NCBI RefSeq assembly: GCF_019974135.1
Contig: NZ_AP025017.1
Span: 2,604,001 to 2,668,000 of the forward strand
DNA: 64,000 nucleotides
Reading direction: 5' to 3'
Source of the DNA: Actinomyces capricornis
GTDB lineage: Bacteria > Actinomycetota > Actinomycetes > Actinomycetales > Actinomycetaceae
This document shows positions 63,984 to 64,000 of this stretch, in pieces; position 1 is the first letter of the stretch; each line of letters begins with the position of its first letter. A model generated the notes under the pieces. It made no database searches. It was given only the letters and a program-made list of their open reading frames with translations, and was not told where the DNA came from. Position numbers and translations under genes: made by a program.

Positions 63984-64000
63984 TCACTCGTCCTTGGCGG
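63984..64000 (-). other. Possible 3' end of a minus-strand gene
   Basis: The last bases read on the minus strand as AKDE and a stop. Convergence onto the hairpin at 63896 would suit a gene end, but too little is visible to call it. Confidence 0.2.

Overview
The window looks like about 64 kb of chromosome from a high-GC Gram-positive bacterium, most likely an Actinomyces-like member of the Actinomycetaceae. This is inferred from the very high GC with strong G/C bias at third codon positions, frequent GTG starts, the gene order lepA-trmB-hemW-hrcA-dnaJ-rsmE then phoH-ybeY-corC-era-leuA-recO-uppS-glyS-dusB, a DUF3097 gene, a GlgC/GlgA-type glycogen pair, and an actinobacterial style of promoter. 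No rRNA, tRNA, transposase, integrase or prophage gene was found.

Layout. 1-1000: start of trpE read leftwards behind a Trp-rich leader peptide and attenuator. 1020-2045: a pirin. 2190-2800: leader and CRISPR array 1. 3307-5266: a Nudix hydrolase of atypical codon use, a DedA-type membrane protein and a PH-like membrane protein. 5472-18669: a housekeeping block of translation, heme and heat-shock genes (lepA, MOSC gene, trmB, hemW, membrane protein, antiporter, DUF3097, hrcA, dnaJ, yggS, rsmE). 18733-21549: a giant HTH/MmyB regulator with a disordered linker of about 650 residues. 22164-25365: TetR regulator, ABC exporter and EamA transporter. 25500-33359: phoH-ybeY-corC-era and a fused proline dehydrogenase/P5C dehydrogenase. 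33543-35513: ABC exporter plus a small XRE regulator. 35562-36240: second leader and CRISPR array 2. 36241-37146: a repeat-rich stretch without intact genes. 37147-40966: leu leader, leuA, recO, uppS. 41180-42030: ArsR/SRPBCC pair. 42182-45466: zinc uptake operon znuA-znuC-znuB-zur with a Zur box. 45644-53039: glyS, yibE-like, dusB, fabG-fabI, sixA, serB. 53154-55931: divergent glgC and glgA. 55962-63845: unknown gene, ABC ATPase, NfeD plus SPFH protein, HdeD, K+ channel, CLC transporter, TrmH-type methylase, PPK2.

How it works together. Most genes are core functions in tight, ATGA/GTGA-coupled operons. The unusual layer is regulatory and repeat-based. Two CRISPR arrays 33 kb apart share the same 37-nt repeat and a near-identical leader of about 222 nt, with no cas gene in the window. 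Both end next to copies of a palindromic dispersed repeat that occurs at least four times. Two amino-acid biosynthesis genes (trpE, leuA) follow leader peptides with runs of Trp or Leu codons, and both leader peptides appear to be translated from leaderless transcripts. A -10-like hexamer 6-8 nt before the start codon, usually without a Shine-Dalgarno sequence, recurs at about 18 genes. All coordinates and motif matches were read by eye; no database search or folding program was run.
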